DNA of 64,000 bases from Flavobacterium azizsancarii (GTDB lineage Bacteria; Bacteroidota; Bacteroidia; Flavobacteriales; Flavobacteriaceae). The DNA lies in assembly GCF_027980145.1 (NCBI RefSeq), contig NZ_JAMZNK010000028.1:1-64000 (forward strand). Direction: 5' to 3'. Positions within the stretch are counted from its first letter, which is position 1. Each line of letters begins with the position of its first letter. The notes beneath the pieces were generated by a model. That model made no database searches. It saw only the letters and a program-made list of their open reading frames with translations, and was not told where the DNA came from. The translations under genes and the position numbers were made by a program. Shown here piece after piece: positions 43,103 to 52,568 of the stretch.

Positions 43103-43438
43103 TTAGATACTTGGAAAGTAACAATTGATCATTTCACGTTGGTGTGAACTGTTCACTTTAATATATTTTTCCGTAGTTCCCGGCCATTTATGTCCTGCCT
43201 GTTCCTGAGCCTTTTCCAAAGAAATATTATTCTCATTGAGCCAGTTGCAGATCACGCTCATTCTGATGGTCTGCGGATTGAGTTTTCGATCTGGAAATAA
43301 AGCCCTGAGCGGATCAATCATCCCATGAATACCGCCTACGGTAATAGGTTTGCCAAGCTTGGTAATAATTAGTTTCTCTGTTTTACATCGAAGCATTTGG
43401 GATCGGGTTTCCTGCAGGTAATTGAAAAACAAGATCAT
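43103..43438 (-). pseudogene. Tyrosine recombinase C-terminal fragment
   Basis: Of a site-specific integrase only the last ~100 residues remain: KLGKPITVGGIHGMIDPLRA, LNPQTIRMSVICNWLNENN with an Arg, and AGHKWPGTTEKYIKVN with the conserved His and catalytic-type Tyr. The N-terminal arm, core-binding domain and first catalytic Arg are missing. It is cut at about 43430, exactly where the divergent relaxase fragment is also cut. The gene product is presumably inactive. Confidence 0.78.
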
Positions 43439-44597
43439 CTGTCTGGGTGATCAACTAAGTGATTTTGCAAAGATCAACCGTTTTACAAAACGGCTTGAAC
43501 TAAATGAAAACACCAAACGAAACAGTGTACATATTTCCCTGAATTTTGATCCTTCAGAAAATCATTCCAAAGAAAAGCTGATGTCTATTGTAAATACCTA
43601 TATGGAGAAAATCGGTTTTGGAAACCAGCCTTATTTGGTTTACCAACATCACGATGCGGGACACCCGCACGTTCATTTGGTCTCTGTAAATATTGAAAGG
43701 GACGGCAAACGAATTGATATGCATCATTTAGGCATTCGAAAATCAGAACCCGCAAGAAAGGAAATCGAAGAAACTTTTGGATTGGTAAAAGCCGAAGGTC
43801 GAAAAATAAAAGAACAATTTAATTTACAACCTATTTCAATAAGCAAAGTTAATTATGGAAAGGTTCAATCTAAAAGAGCCTTAACAAATGTTTTAAACAA
43901 GATAATCAATGAATATAAGTACTCAAGTCTTCCCGAACTTAATACAGTACTGAAACAATACAATATATTGGCTGACCGTGGTAATGAGAATTCAAAGATC
44001 TTTTTAGCAAATGGATTGGTGTACCGAATACTGGATGACCAAGGAAATCCCATTGGAGTTCCAATTAAAGCCAGTGATTTTTACTTTAAACCAACTTTGA
44101 AATTTTTAGCAGAAAAATTTAAGAACAATGAAATAAGAAAATTATCAGACAAATCAAGGGTAAAAAATAAGATAAACACGACCTTGTTTAATGAGAAAGC
44201 AATGCCTTTAGGTAAATTTGCTGAGCTATTGGGAAGAGAAGGCATTCAAACTATATTTAGACGAAGTAATGAAGGTAATCTTTATGGAATTACCTATATT
44301 GACTATACAACCAAAAATGTTTTTAATGGCAGTAGTTTAGGAAAAGAATACAGTGCCAAAGCTATTGAAGAACGCTGCGGATTGAAGATTACTGGTGAAC
44401 AAAAAGAAAATCAGATTTATGAAAAACTTCCCTTTAAAGAATTATTGATCGAGGATTTACAATATCAAAAAGATATACTTACCATTCCTCATTTAGTTAG
44501 GTTATTGGATCTGATTACACGTGCTGAATATTCTTCAGATTATGTAACAAAACAATTTAAGCAAAAGAAGAAAAAAAGAATTCAAAGAAGGATTTAA
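43422..44597 (+). pseudogene. Relaxase/mobilisation protein, N-terminally truncated
   Basis: A 391-codon open frame that reads as a Bacteroidota relaxase (MobB/BmgA type) lacking the first ~50 residues. It begins in mid-domain (GDQLSDFAKINRFTKRLELN, then VHISLNFDPSENHSKEKLM) and keeps the metal-binding cluster YQHHDAGHPHVHLVSVNI. The C-terminal half (KALTNVLNKI-type region, then FAELLGREGIQTIFRRSNEG, LYGITYIDY) is full length. The N-terminal catalytic Tyr region is lost at the junction with the integrase fragment. It marks a former mobilisable element. Confidence 0.78.
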
Positions 44598-44606
44598 AAA
44601 AATTAC

Positions 44607-44627
44607 GGGTGTATTTATAATGCACCC
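44607..44627 (+). terminator. Hairpin after relaxase fragment
   Basis: GGGTG(T) / (G)CACCC around a 9-nt AT-rich loop, 10 nt after the relaxase stop. Short and without a strong T run. Confidence 0.5.
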
Positions 44628-44676
44628 TTAACTTTGTCTCCATTTTTTATTAGTACATCCATATTAACTAATATTA

Positions 44677-45720
44677 TCAATTGCAATTATCGAGAAACAA
44701 TTGTTTTGCATTTACCTGACCCAGCATGGAAATTTCTAACCATACTTTACAGGCATTTTCCTTATCCCCAGATTCAAAATATACAGCCGCTTTATTGTAT
44801 AAAGCATCTATATTTTTGCGATCAAAATTATATGATTCCGTAAAATACGTAATGGACTCTGAATATCTCTTTTGTTGGTAAGCGACTAATCCTTTACTAA
44901 AGTAATCCGAAGATTTTCTTAGATCCTCCATTTTTCCTCCATAGATTCTCTCAAATTCAGTTAAATCCTCTGTAAAAAAAAGCACTGAAATTCCCCAATA
45001 TCTTTTTGTGATTTCACTTTTCAGAACAAATGGAATTTCAATGGATTCATAATCCTGAAAGTCTTTTAGATTCCATTTTTCAAAGGAATGATCGATAACT
45101 TTTTTTACTGTTCTTATTCTTGATGAATCATTTTGCGTCGAAAATGTTATTTCTGTCTTTATTTTTTTTTGTGCCGGATAAATTTTTAAATTCCCCACCA
45201 ATTCAAAATTTGAGTAATTATTTTTAAATGCTTTATTCAAATCTATTTCAATCGTCGCATTAGTTTTTGGCGTAAATAATTTTGAGGCGATTATATTTTT
45301 TTTGTTTTTATTCTTTTCTTTAAACTGTGCCAATACAGCTTCTTGTTTACTAAAATATAATCTTTTTAGCTTATCATCTGTTAAACCTTCAATTTTTTCA
45401 CTTAATATTAGAGAATCATTACTTACTTTTTCAATGATAAATCCTGCATATTGAGATGTTTTCATTAAATCATTGATCAAGTTAAAATCTAAACAACTTT
45501 CATTAGTTCTATGAATTGGACTTGAATTAATGCATAGTCTATTTTGATCAATCCGATACTCTGCATAAGCAGAATCTTCTACAAATCTGTCAAAAAGATC
45601 ACTTCCATCTTTCATTTCTACTTTGTATTTTATCCAATGCCCCTGTATTGCTGAAAGCCTAATCTGTCCATAATTATTAGTAAAAAAAAATATGGTTATG
45701 ATAAAAAAAATGCTTTTCAT
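44677..45720 (-). CDS. Secreted TPR-containing protein
   Basis: A 347-aa protein with a signal peptide (IFFIITIFFFTNNYGQ). The centre is beta-rich without a recognised family. The C-terminal ~80 residues contain tetratricopeptide-like repeats (YFSKGLVAYQQKRYSESITY, IDALYNKAAVYFESGDKENA). Likely periplasmic or surface associated; partner unknown. It lies between a relaxase fragment and an IS1-type transposase and is probably resident or cargo DNA of the former element. Confidence 0.75.
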   Translation of the reverse strand: MKSIFFIITIFFFTNNYGQIRLSAIQGHWIKYKVEMKDGSDLFDRFVEDSAYAEYRIDQNRLCINSSPIHRTNESCLDFNLINDLMKTSQYAGFIIEKVSNDSLILSEKIEGLTDDKLKRLYFSKQEAVLAQFKEKNKNKKNIIASKLFTPKTNATIEIDLNKAFKNNYSNFELVGNLKIYPAQKKIKTEITFSTQNDSSRIRTVKKVIDHSFEKWNLKDFQDYESIEIPFVLKSEITKRYWGISVLFFTEDLTEFERIYGGKMEDLRKSSDYFSKGLVAYQQKRYSESITYFTESYNFDRKNIDALYNKAAVYFESGDKENACKVWLEISMLGQVNAKQLFLDNCN

Positions 45721-45795
45721 TTTTATACTGATTAAGTATATTGTATATTTAATTTGAGAATATGTATTTAAAGGATAAACTTACCATTTTATCAA

Positions 45796-46494
45796 TCAAG
45801 TCCAAAAGTAAATCTTTAAAATAGCCATAAAAACTACTAAACTTTTACTGAAGCAAATAGTACGTCGGTTTAGTCTTTTGAGATGAGTTCTGAGAGTCAA
45901 ATTTTTCCTTTCAATATGATTTGTACCAAAACGTTTTACAGAGTGTAATTTCTCATCAATTAGATACCTGTAGTTTTTTAATCTGTCGGTAAATATCTTT
46001 TTCGGTTCTGATAATTTTAACGTATCGAGGACAAGGATCAATGTTTTATTTGTTCGTTTACCAACATTAAAACTCACAACCTTTTTAGAATTCTTTTCCA
46101 GAGCATAAACCAGCCAGATAAAATTTCGCTTATTCCTTATGTAAGTGCACATTTCATCAACTTCATACATTTTTCCTTTGCTGATAATGGGCTGATTAAT
46201 ACTTCTTGCAATTGAAACGATTCTTCTTAATAATGTTGTTGTTGAAATTTTTAATATTCTTGCAGTACTTCTTATTCCTAAACCTTCTTTTGTTAATTGA
46301 ATGATATTTTGATTTATGCTTGAGTTGTAAGCTTGATAAGTATAATTTTTTATAAAACGGTAACAACAAATTTTACAATAGTACTGCTGTTTTTTATTTT
46401 TGGTTCGCCCATTTTTAACAACTTCTTTCTCTTTACATCTTGGACAATTTACACCATCACTAACTCTGGAACACGAGGAAATATTTTTACTCAT
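45796..46494 (-). mobile_element. IS1-family transposase
   Basis: A 232-aa transposase encoded in a single frame. The N-terminal zinc-finger-like region has NCPRCKEKEVVKNGRTK and YYCKICCYRF, followed by an HTH (TKEGLGIRSTARILKISTTT) and the IS1 DDE nuclease: MYEVDEMCTYI, KKIFTDRLKNYRYLID and GTNHIERKNLTLRTHLKRLN. This matches the IS1 family, here without the frameshift used by classical IS1. I could not identify matching terminal inverted repeats or a target duplication, so the exact element boundaries are open. Confidence 0.88.
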
Positions 46495-46525
46495 TTTAGT
46501 TCTTTTAAGGCAATATTAAAACAAA

Positions 46526-46551
46526 AAAGATGAGCATTACTGCTCATCTTT
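46526..46551 (-). terminator. Intrinsic terminator after AAA ATPase remnant
   Basis: AAAGATGAGCA / TGCTCATCTTT, an 11-bp perfect stem with a 4-nt loop, between the AAA ATPase fragment and the IS1 transposase. It probably terminated the ATPase transcript on the minus strand; it could also shield the transposase from outside transcription. Confidence 0.8.
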
Positions 46552-46627
46552 AAATTATTTATTGATAACATTTACTCTATTTCAACATGTTAGAAATCTA
46601 AAATCTCGTATCACTAACTCTAAAACA

Positions 46628-47188
46628 CTACCCAATTTTTTCAAGCAGTTCTAATTCTTTCGAAGTTGAAGTCTGCAGATTTCTGTGAGGTAAATCTTTT
46701 AATTTACTTTTAACAATCTTCATTGTTTTTTTCTCCGTTTCATTTAAAGAATCTCCTTTAGATTTTAAAGCCTCGTATTCCTTTTTAACATTCTGTATCT
46801 CATAACTTTCATCCGTTTCCAATCCGAAAACAGGAGTCATAAGTAATTGATTAATTAATAATGATTTCGGAGAACCGATAAAGGGTATAATTTCAACAAT
46901 ATTAGAATCATTTCTTTTTAAAGCAAATAATTCTCCCGTATCTGCCTGCTGTGCAGTAAGCGGAGAATGTGTTGTGGCAACAACTTGAAAATTTGGAAGT
47001 TTATTACCTATAAAGTCCAATAACTTTCTCTGCCATTTAGGATGTAGATGCAGGTCTAATTCATCTATCAATAAAAGCCCTCTTGATTCTAACGGCTTAC
47101 TATAACTTCTAAAAGCTTCAGTAATTCTAAAAAGCAAATCTCCTATCCAAGCAGCCATAATTACCAAAACACTACTATTTAAAAACAT
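46628..47188 (-). pseudogene. AAA ATPase C-terminal fragment, defence-type
   Basis: Reads as the C-terminal part of a RecF/OLD-like AAA ATPase: AAWIGDLLFRITEAFRSYSK, LLLIDELDLHLHPKWQRKLL (Walker B) and FQVVATTHSPLTAQQADTGE, followed by a charged C-terminal helix region. The Walker A domain is absent; the frame is cut at about 47190 where the STM3941-type gene begins 11 nt away. Such ATPases occur in Septu-like, retron and other anti-phage operons, but the partner cannot be told here. Confidence 0.78.
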
Positions 47189-47199
47189 ATAATCAGATA

Positions 47200-47724
47200 T
47201 TACCTGTTCTGATTATAGCTTTCCAAAATCATTTGCTCTAAGTCTTCAAAAGAACACTGCAAGCCTACTGATGTTATTGTAATTGGTGTACCATAGGTTT
47301 TTAAGTTTTGTTTTAATAACAATTTCTTCATTTGATTTGCCTTTTGTATATAATCTTCTGGATTACTTACTTTAATCAACAAAAACTGCGTTGACATAAC
47401 TCTACCCAAACTAATTTCGGTAATGTCTGACCATTTTATCAAACCTATTGAACTAGAATTACTATTATCTGTTATTCCCTTTTCATTTATAATTAATCCT
47501 GGTTTATTGTCAAACATTTTTTTTACTAACAATAAAGAAGCTAATCCAAAAAAGGGAAGCCCTATAAATCCAATATTTTTAATTATTTTTTCATTAAAAA
47601 AGATAAATGAAATAAAGCGTTCGGGATATAGAATAAACGCAGAACTAATAGTAATAAACCAAATAGATGCTAATAAAAGAAGAATTAACTTTCTTTTACT
47701 TAATTTAATTTCTTTTTGTTTCAT
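47200..47724 (-). CDS. STM3941-type two-TM protein, second Rhs immunity copy
   Basis: A 174-aa paralogue of the protein at 27818-28351. Two membrane helices (about 12-33 and 49-68), PH-like domain (GLIINEKGITDNSNSSSIGL, IKWSDITEISLG) and the same C-terminal pattern TITSVGLQCSFEDLEQMILE. It starts 5 nt after the stop of the second Rhs tip, repeating the arrangement of the first locus. Its sequence has diverged far more than the Rhs part upstream, in step with the tip, as expected for a specific immunity protein. Confidence 0.75.
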   Translation of the reverse strand: MKQKEIKLSKRKLILLLLASIWFITISSAFILYPERFISFIFFNEKIIKNIGFIGLPFFGLASLLLVKKMFDNKPGLIINEKGITDNSNSSSIGLIKWSDITEISLGRVMSTQFLLIKVSNPEDYIQKANQMKKLLLKQNLKTYGTPITITSVGLQCSFEDLEQMILESYNQNR

Positions 47725-47729
47725 ATTTT

Positions 47730-48635
47730 TTATTTATAAGCTTCTTCAACTGCTGAACTTCCTATTTCAGAACCACCCCATCCACCAATTGCACCACCAA
47801 TAATCCCACCTATGACTGCACCAGGAACCGCACCTGCACCACCAAACCAAACACCTATTCCTGCACCAACCGAAGCACCTACTTCCGCACCTGCCCACGC
47901 CCCAGCCGCGCCACCTGCAACACTACCCGATGCAACTGCTGTATTTTTGCCGTTAGTGTATCCAGTCTTTTGATAATTATCATAATCTTTAGAAACACCT
48001 TGTCCAACTTCTATAGTTCCAAGAACAACCGTAGTTGCAATAGAACCTTTCTTTACTAATTTACTTACATTAAACGTTTTTATATTTGCAACACTTCCTT
48101 CAGTCCAATTAGATTCATAATATTTAAAACTAAAGTTTCGTGGGTTATAACTACCATTGTTAGTCAACCTAAATGAACCACCTTTATTATTAGTTAATGC
48201 TAAAATATCAGCACCATCTGCAATTCTATCATTAATGGAGTTTGCATCATCTAGTGTGCTACTTTTTTTAGATTTTCCTTGCACAACAACTTCATCAAGT
48301 TCTGTAACTTTACTAGCAGTTGATGTTTGAGGGTCATAAATATATGTATTATTGGGGTCATCAATTAGCGGTTTAAATGCAGGTGTATTTGGACAGGTTG
48401 GACAAATTGCTAGACCTTCTTTATCGTTTTCAAACAGACCAGATGGGTCAGACCAGTAAACAGGATTGTTAAAACCAAACCTGTAAGGATTATGCATAGG
48501 AGCCAACTCTGTTAATGGGTCAATTACATTAAACTTGCCAATAGCGGGGTCGTATTGTCGCCAGTCCATCGCTGTAACATTCAGCCCCAGTTCGTATTGG
48601 AGTTCTTTCCCATTGTAACGTGGCTTCTTCTTCAA
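47730..48635 (-). pseudogene. Second Rhs C-terminal segment, N-terminally truncated
   Basis: Carries the end of an Rhs core (YNGKELQYELGLNVTAMDWR, YDPAIGKFNVIDPLTE, NPYRFGFNNPVYWSDPSGLF) and a C-terminal tip. From the core to about 48000 the DNA is nearly identical to 28600-29250 of the first Rhs gene. The last ~75 residues differ (GSVAGGAAGAWAGAEVGASV, then GGIIGGAIGGWGGSEIGSSA): another glycine zipper. There is no signal peptide or Rhs shell; the frame opens on a junction with an unrelated gene start at 48669. It is probably a displaced tip-immunity cassette rather than an expressed toxin. Confidence 0.75.
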
Positions 48636-48669
48636 TTCCTTCTATATCTCCGAATAGGTAATTTGGCAT
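48603..48669 (-). pseudogene. 5' stub of a probable SRA/YDG-domain gene
   Basis: ATG at 48669 begins MPNYLFGDIEGIEEEA, which resembles the opening of SRA/YDG-domain (often SRA-HNH) proteins that read modified cytosine. After about 16 codons the DNA switches into the Rhs segment in another frame. Short, so the identification is tentative. Confidence 0.35.
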
Positions 48670-48852
48670 AATTTATAAAGTTTTACATCCTGCATCTAGC
48701 AGAAATTGGTAGGTACTATCTAGTTAGTTTTCTTTTGGAACAAATATAATTAACCCATCTCTACCTCTGGTTAAAGTACTCGGTAACTATTTTTTCTTAA
48801 TTTTTTTGAAACTTTTGCTTTACTGTTTGGAGCCATATCATTCCGACCATTA

Positions 48853-49293
48853 TTATAACTCAATTTGTATCCGAGCTAATATTGGCATATCCAACTCTAA
48901 TCCTTGACAGGCAAATTCAGTAATAACACTGTTTAGATTTCTACAATAGGATAAATGCGTATCATAAACATAATATTGTAAAAATGTAAAAGATGGGGTT
49001 GCTATATACCCATTCATCATCCCATATTTAGGAAGAATTTTACTTTTTGAACTTGCAATAAGACCAAATGTTTTATCGGGTTCATCATCATATTTATTTC
49101 TTACATGAGATTTCGCTAATTCAAGATCTCTTGTAACGTATATTGGATAATCTTCATTACGTAGATTCGTAATCATCCCTTTTGACTCGGCAAATTTATC
49201 GTCTAATAAATTCTGATGAATTTTATTGCAATTTGACTTGATTTGTTGAAGTAGTTGTCTGATATAATAAACTGAAAATCTATTTCCTATCAA
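48853..49293 (-). pseudogene. DUF2075 (Schlafen-like) helicase fragment
   Basis: The frame contains AESKGMITNLRNEDYPIYVT, RDLELAKSHVRNKYDDEPDK, TFGLIASSKSKILPKYGMMN and CRNLNSVITEFACQGLELDM, which belong to the C-terminal part of DUF2075 DNA/RNA helicases found in defence islands. The ATPase N-terminus is missing, a stretch between GYIAT and YCRNL is altered, and the end runs out after LDMPI. It has no credible start codon and overlaps the end of the neighbouring protease gene by 14 nt, so it is a scar. Confidence 0.72.
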
Positions 49294-50155
49294 TGTAAGT
49301 GTCTTTAAACAAATGATTAGGCCTTAGGTAAACCACCTTGTTTTGAAAGTCGAGAAAAATATTAAATCTTTTCAAAACCTCATTTCCCAGAATATGGATG
49401 TTTTTTCCTTTGACAGGTTTACTGGTCGTTGTTTGCTGAACGGGAACATTTTTTAATTTAAACTTCCCAATGGTCAACATTTCCAAATTGGAGGTGATTA
49501 CCGGAATTTCATTTCCCTGACCGCCTCTCATGATTACTTTTTTGATGATTTTCATATTCTGGACAGGAAATTTCTTTTCGGCTAAGAGATCATTGTCCAA
49601 CATTGCTGTGCGTTGATAACCGGTATCGAATAAAAAGAGATCTTTTTCAGAAGCTTTGCCTTGTTTTATTTCACTGCTGACAAGGAAGCAATACTCCTTA
49701 TAAAATTCCATCTTTAATTTTGAAAACTTCTTATTTCCCTCTATATTTTTTGGCAGTTTTGAATGGACGACCATTAAATCCTTATCATAATTCAATTCCA
49801 CCACTTTATCTTTGAATAGATCCCAGCCAAACCTGCCCTCGGTGCCGTGACCTGTCAGTTCTGCATCATAAACTTTGGTTGAGTACGTATTTTTGCCGAT
49901 CTGCAGATCGTAGAATTTATCATATAGTTCCACAGAAGTTTTGATCTTATTCTTTAGGGTATAGTTGGTCAAAATCAATTCTGTCATTCCCGTATCAAAG
50001 TTTAAGGCTAAAGTGTCAATTTTATTAAATACTGCCTTGACATAGATTGTGTTTTGCTCATTAATTTTCATCAGCAGACTATCCGAAATTTTTTCTGATT
50101 GCGCAAAAATACTATTTGAAATAAGTAGGGCTGAAAGGAGTAATATAATTTTCAT
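49280..50155 (-). CDS. Exported retropepsin-like aspartyl protease
   Basis: A 291-aa protein with a signal peptide (LLLSALLISNSIFAQ). It has two retropepsin-type repeats with active-site motifs FDTGMTE (Asp54) and FDTGYQRT (Asp177), and the hydrophobic HILGNEVLKRFNIFLDF near the end, so it is a two-lobed pepsin-like enzyme within one chain. It should cleave proteins in the periplasm. Single gene; substrate unknown. Confidence 0.85.
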   Translation of the reverse strand: MKIILLLSALLISNSIFAQSEKISDSLLMKINEQNTIYVKAVFNKIDTLALNFDTGMTELILTNYTLKNKIKTSVELYDKFYDLQIGKNTYSTKVYDAELTGHGTEGRFGWDLFKDKVVELNYDKDLMVVHSKLPKNIEGNKKFSKLKMEFYKEYCFLVSSEIKQGKASEKDLFLFDTGYQRTAMLDNDLLAEKKFPVQNMKIIKKVIMRGGQGNEIPVITSNLEMLTIGKFKLKNVPVQQTTTSKPVKGKNIHILGNEVLKRFNIFLDFQNKVVYLRPNHLFKDTYIDRK

Positions 50156-50224
50156 TAATTTATTTTTATTGATGATAAGGGTAAGAACTATTTATTTCTT
50201 TACTAGTGCAGAACAAAAAGTAAT

Positions 50225-50521
50225 TTAATTAGCTCTTTTTTCCGAAATTTTCTATCCATCTTCATTATCCTAATTAAATTCAATAGATTTTTGATACATT
50301 TTGATCGCAGAACTATTTTGTCGTTTTCTCGAAAGATCAGTATACCCAAAAGAATTTTAGGTACAACACTCCCCTCTTTTCTACAATTAAAACATTGCCA
50401 TTAAATTACTTATATTCAGCTAATACAAAAAAAACACATCTAATTCTGTCTTGATATTAGGAGCTTTAAAATTGGAAACTGAAATAAAGAGCACGATCAA
50501 AATCACTATTTTTGTTCTCAT
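50225..50521 (-). pseudogene. Serine hydrolase remnant with internal deletion
   Basis: From ATG 50521 a signal-like start (MRTKIVILIVLFISVSNFKA) is followed, through a stop and frameshift, by FNGNVLIVEKRGVLYLK, the N-terminal motif of beta-lactamase-related serine hydrolases. Then GYTDLSRKRQNSSAIKMYQK and SIEFN stop DNEDG stop KISEKRAN resemble the TPR-like C-terminal tail of that family. The whole catalytic core is deleted. It lies next to an intact serine hydrolase at 50552-51682. The rest of the gap 50156-50551 shows nothing else. Confidence 0.55.
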
Positions 50522-50551
50522 ATTTCATTGTCTGATTTAATTGTTTGTTAA

Positions 50552-51682
50552 TTAGCTATGATCCAATTGCCTTACTATTTCTATTATTTCATGACTAATT
50601 TCAGGGTTGATACCTCGTTTTTCCTTTAGTAAAATAAAAACAGAAATCGTTGTATTTAAATCCGGCATATACATAACATCTGTTCCCCACCATCCACCGT
50701 GGTAGTAGCCTTTATATCCATAAAATGACGGAAAATTGTAAAGTCCCAAACAGTAATTATTATTTAACTCCCTTGGGTTAGTGTAGGTGTATAATTCGGA
50801 TAAAACTTTTTTATCTTTTATTATTTTGCCTTCAAACAAATACTGAAAGAACATCGCTAAATCTTTGGTCGTAGAAGCTAATCCACCACCACCGTACAAG
50901 TCCCATGAAGGATTGATTTTCTCAGAATCCCAACCATAAGCCTTCGAATATTGGTGTGCAAGAGCCAGAGTGTTTGCTGGCTTTTTCTCTAAATCCACAA
51001 ACCAGGTTTCATTTATTTTAAGCTTTTTGAAATCTAATAAGTCCCGAATTGCAGTGAAAAACAATTTGCCCGTCTCTTTTTCTATAATTTCTGATAATAA
51101 CAGATAATTAATATCGCCATAAGCGAAAGCTTTTCCAGGCTCAAGAGGCTTTGCTATTTGCATTGCAAGTTCTATTTGTTCATCTCTGGTCCATTGATGA
51201 TTGGGATTTTCCCCAACATAAGCGAAATAAGAATCAGTCACGTAATCCGTGATCCCGGAAGTGTGAGAAAGTAGATTCCGTACTGTTATCTGATTGAGGT
51301 TGTATCCACTTTTCAACAATACTTTTTTTGTTTTTTTAGATAAGAGATTATTAATCGGCTGATTTAATTGCAGTTTTTTATTTTCTACCAATTTTAAGAT
51401 AGAAGCAGCAACATAGGTCTTGGTGTTGCTTGCAATAAGAAGTGGTTGGTCTTTATTAATTTTTTCTCTGCTATCACGATCAGAAAATCCTGTTGCATAG
51501 GTCCAAGAAATTTTATGATCTGGAACTTCCACATGAATCATTATTCCCACAGCATCCCGATTAGCATGATAAGTTGAATCTAAAATATTTCTAAACTGTA
51601 ATTCAATATTTTGCGTGTAAGAAATCGACGAAATAAAGAGAAACAATGTCCCTAGATAGTTTCTTAGTTTTTGCTGTTTCAT
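50552..51682 (-). CDS. Exported class C beta-lactamase-like serine hydrolase
   Basis: A 376-aa protein with signal peptide (LGTLFLFISSISYTQ). The nucleophile motif SNTK (Ser85-Lys88) fits SxxK. The second motif is YGDINY (Tyr188), where Asp190 replaces the usual Asn of YxN. HGGWWGTD near residue 330 stands for the KTG/HxG element. ATGFSDRDSREKI and LLSHTSGITDYV are typical of the family. It is more likely a D-aminopeptidase or esterase-like enzyme of the envelope than a drug-resistance lactamase. Single transcript, probably with its promoter in 51683-51971 shared divergently. Confidence 0.86.
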   Translation of the reverse strand: MKQQKLRNYLGTLFLFISSISYTQNIELQFRNILDSTYHANRDAVGIMIHVEVPDHKISWTYATGFSDRDSREKINKDQPLLIASNTKTYVAASILKLVENKKLQLNQPINNLLSKKTKKVLLKSGYNLNQITVRNLLSHTSGITDYVTDSYFAYVGENPNHQWTRDEQIELAMQIAKPLEPGKAFAYGDINYLLLSEIIEKETGKLFFTAIRDLLDFKKLKINETWFVDLEKKPANTLALAHQYSKAYGWDSEKINPSWDLYGGGGLASTTKDLAMFFQYLFEGKIIKDKKVLSELYTYTNPRELNNNYCLGLYNFPSFYGYKGYYHGGWWGTDVMYMPDLNTTISVFILLKEKRGINPEISHEIIEIVRQLDHS

Positions 51683-51971
51683 TTTTTTTTATGCTTTTCA
51701 ACTATAGAAATGAATCATACTTTTTCAAATTGATCCTTGAAGTTTTTCGAAATAATTTACAATTTAATTTTTTTTTCTGATTATCAAATTTACACCGACC
51801 TATTCATTCTTAAAATGGTTAATAATAACCAATTATTAGTCAATTTCGTTTTCTAAATTTGCAAGTAAACGAAAAAATGCTACTCTATGTTCAGCATACA
51901 GCTGTTATCGAGCTATAGATCAAATTCTAAGTTCATAATATCGAATTTAATCTCTATCTCCTAACAAAATT

Positions 51972-52505
51972 ATGAAAAAAGTTATTCTGAAATACTTTGC
52001 TCTTCTTCTTCTTCTTTTTGTATCCTGCAAGACATTACAAATCAATAATGAACCTGCTAGGTCTTTTTTACCGATGAAAATCGGAAATAAGTGGACAATT
52101 GATTCACAAAATTATACCCAAATACAAGATACAGTAAGAATAGATAATAAATTGTACTACAAATTCTATTCTTTAATAGGCGGTGATGCTGTTTCTACAG
52201 CGTATCTTCGAATCGATGAGAATAATCAATTAATGGAATCATGGCCAGATCTAAGAGGTAAGGAATATACACGAGCAAAGTTTAACAGCAAAGTTGGCGA
52301 TAGTTTCTTCACCCTTAATGACGCAAGTACTAATGATTACAAAGTTACTGTAATTAAAAAAACTAATAAAAAAATAACCTTTTCTTTTGAAATGATTTAC
52401 CATGATAATATGAAAGGTGAATCACATCAGGTAACCTATATTAAAGGGCAAGGTTTAGATGATGGATGGAAAAATATTAAGATTGACACGAAGATAGTAA
52501 AGTAG
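51972..52505 (+). CDS. Uncharacterised lipoprotein
   Basis: A 177-aa protein with lipobox LFVSC (Cys19). The mature part begins with FLPMKIGNKWTIDSQNYTQI, an opening I often see in Bacteroidota lipoproteins of unknown function, and is beta-rich. Likely outer-membrane anchored, facing the periplasm or surface. It is divergent from the serine hydrolase gene and convergent with the response regulator. Confidence 0.8.
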   Translation: MKKVILKYFALLLLLFVSCKTLQINNEPARSFLPMKIGNKWTIDSQNYTQIQDTVRIDNKLYYKFYSLIGGDAVSTAYLRIDENNQLMESWPDLRGKEYTRAKFNSKVGDSFFTLNDASTNDYKVTVIKKTNKKITFSFEMIYHDNMKGESHQVTYIKGQGLDDGWKNIKIDTKIVK

Positions 52506-52568
52506 ATATAAGGGACTTCCCTGACAAAGTAGATCTCAGTAAAATAAGCAAACAAAAACACTAATTAT

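Noticed and set aside
50552..51682. Antibiotic-resistance class C beta-lactamase
   Set aside because: SxxK is present, but the YxN motif is altered (Asp190) and the overall pattern is that of the broad serine-hydrolase family.
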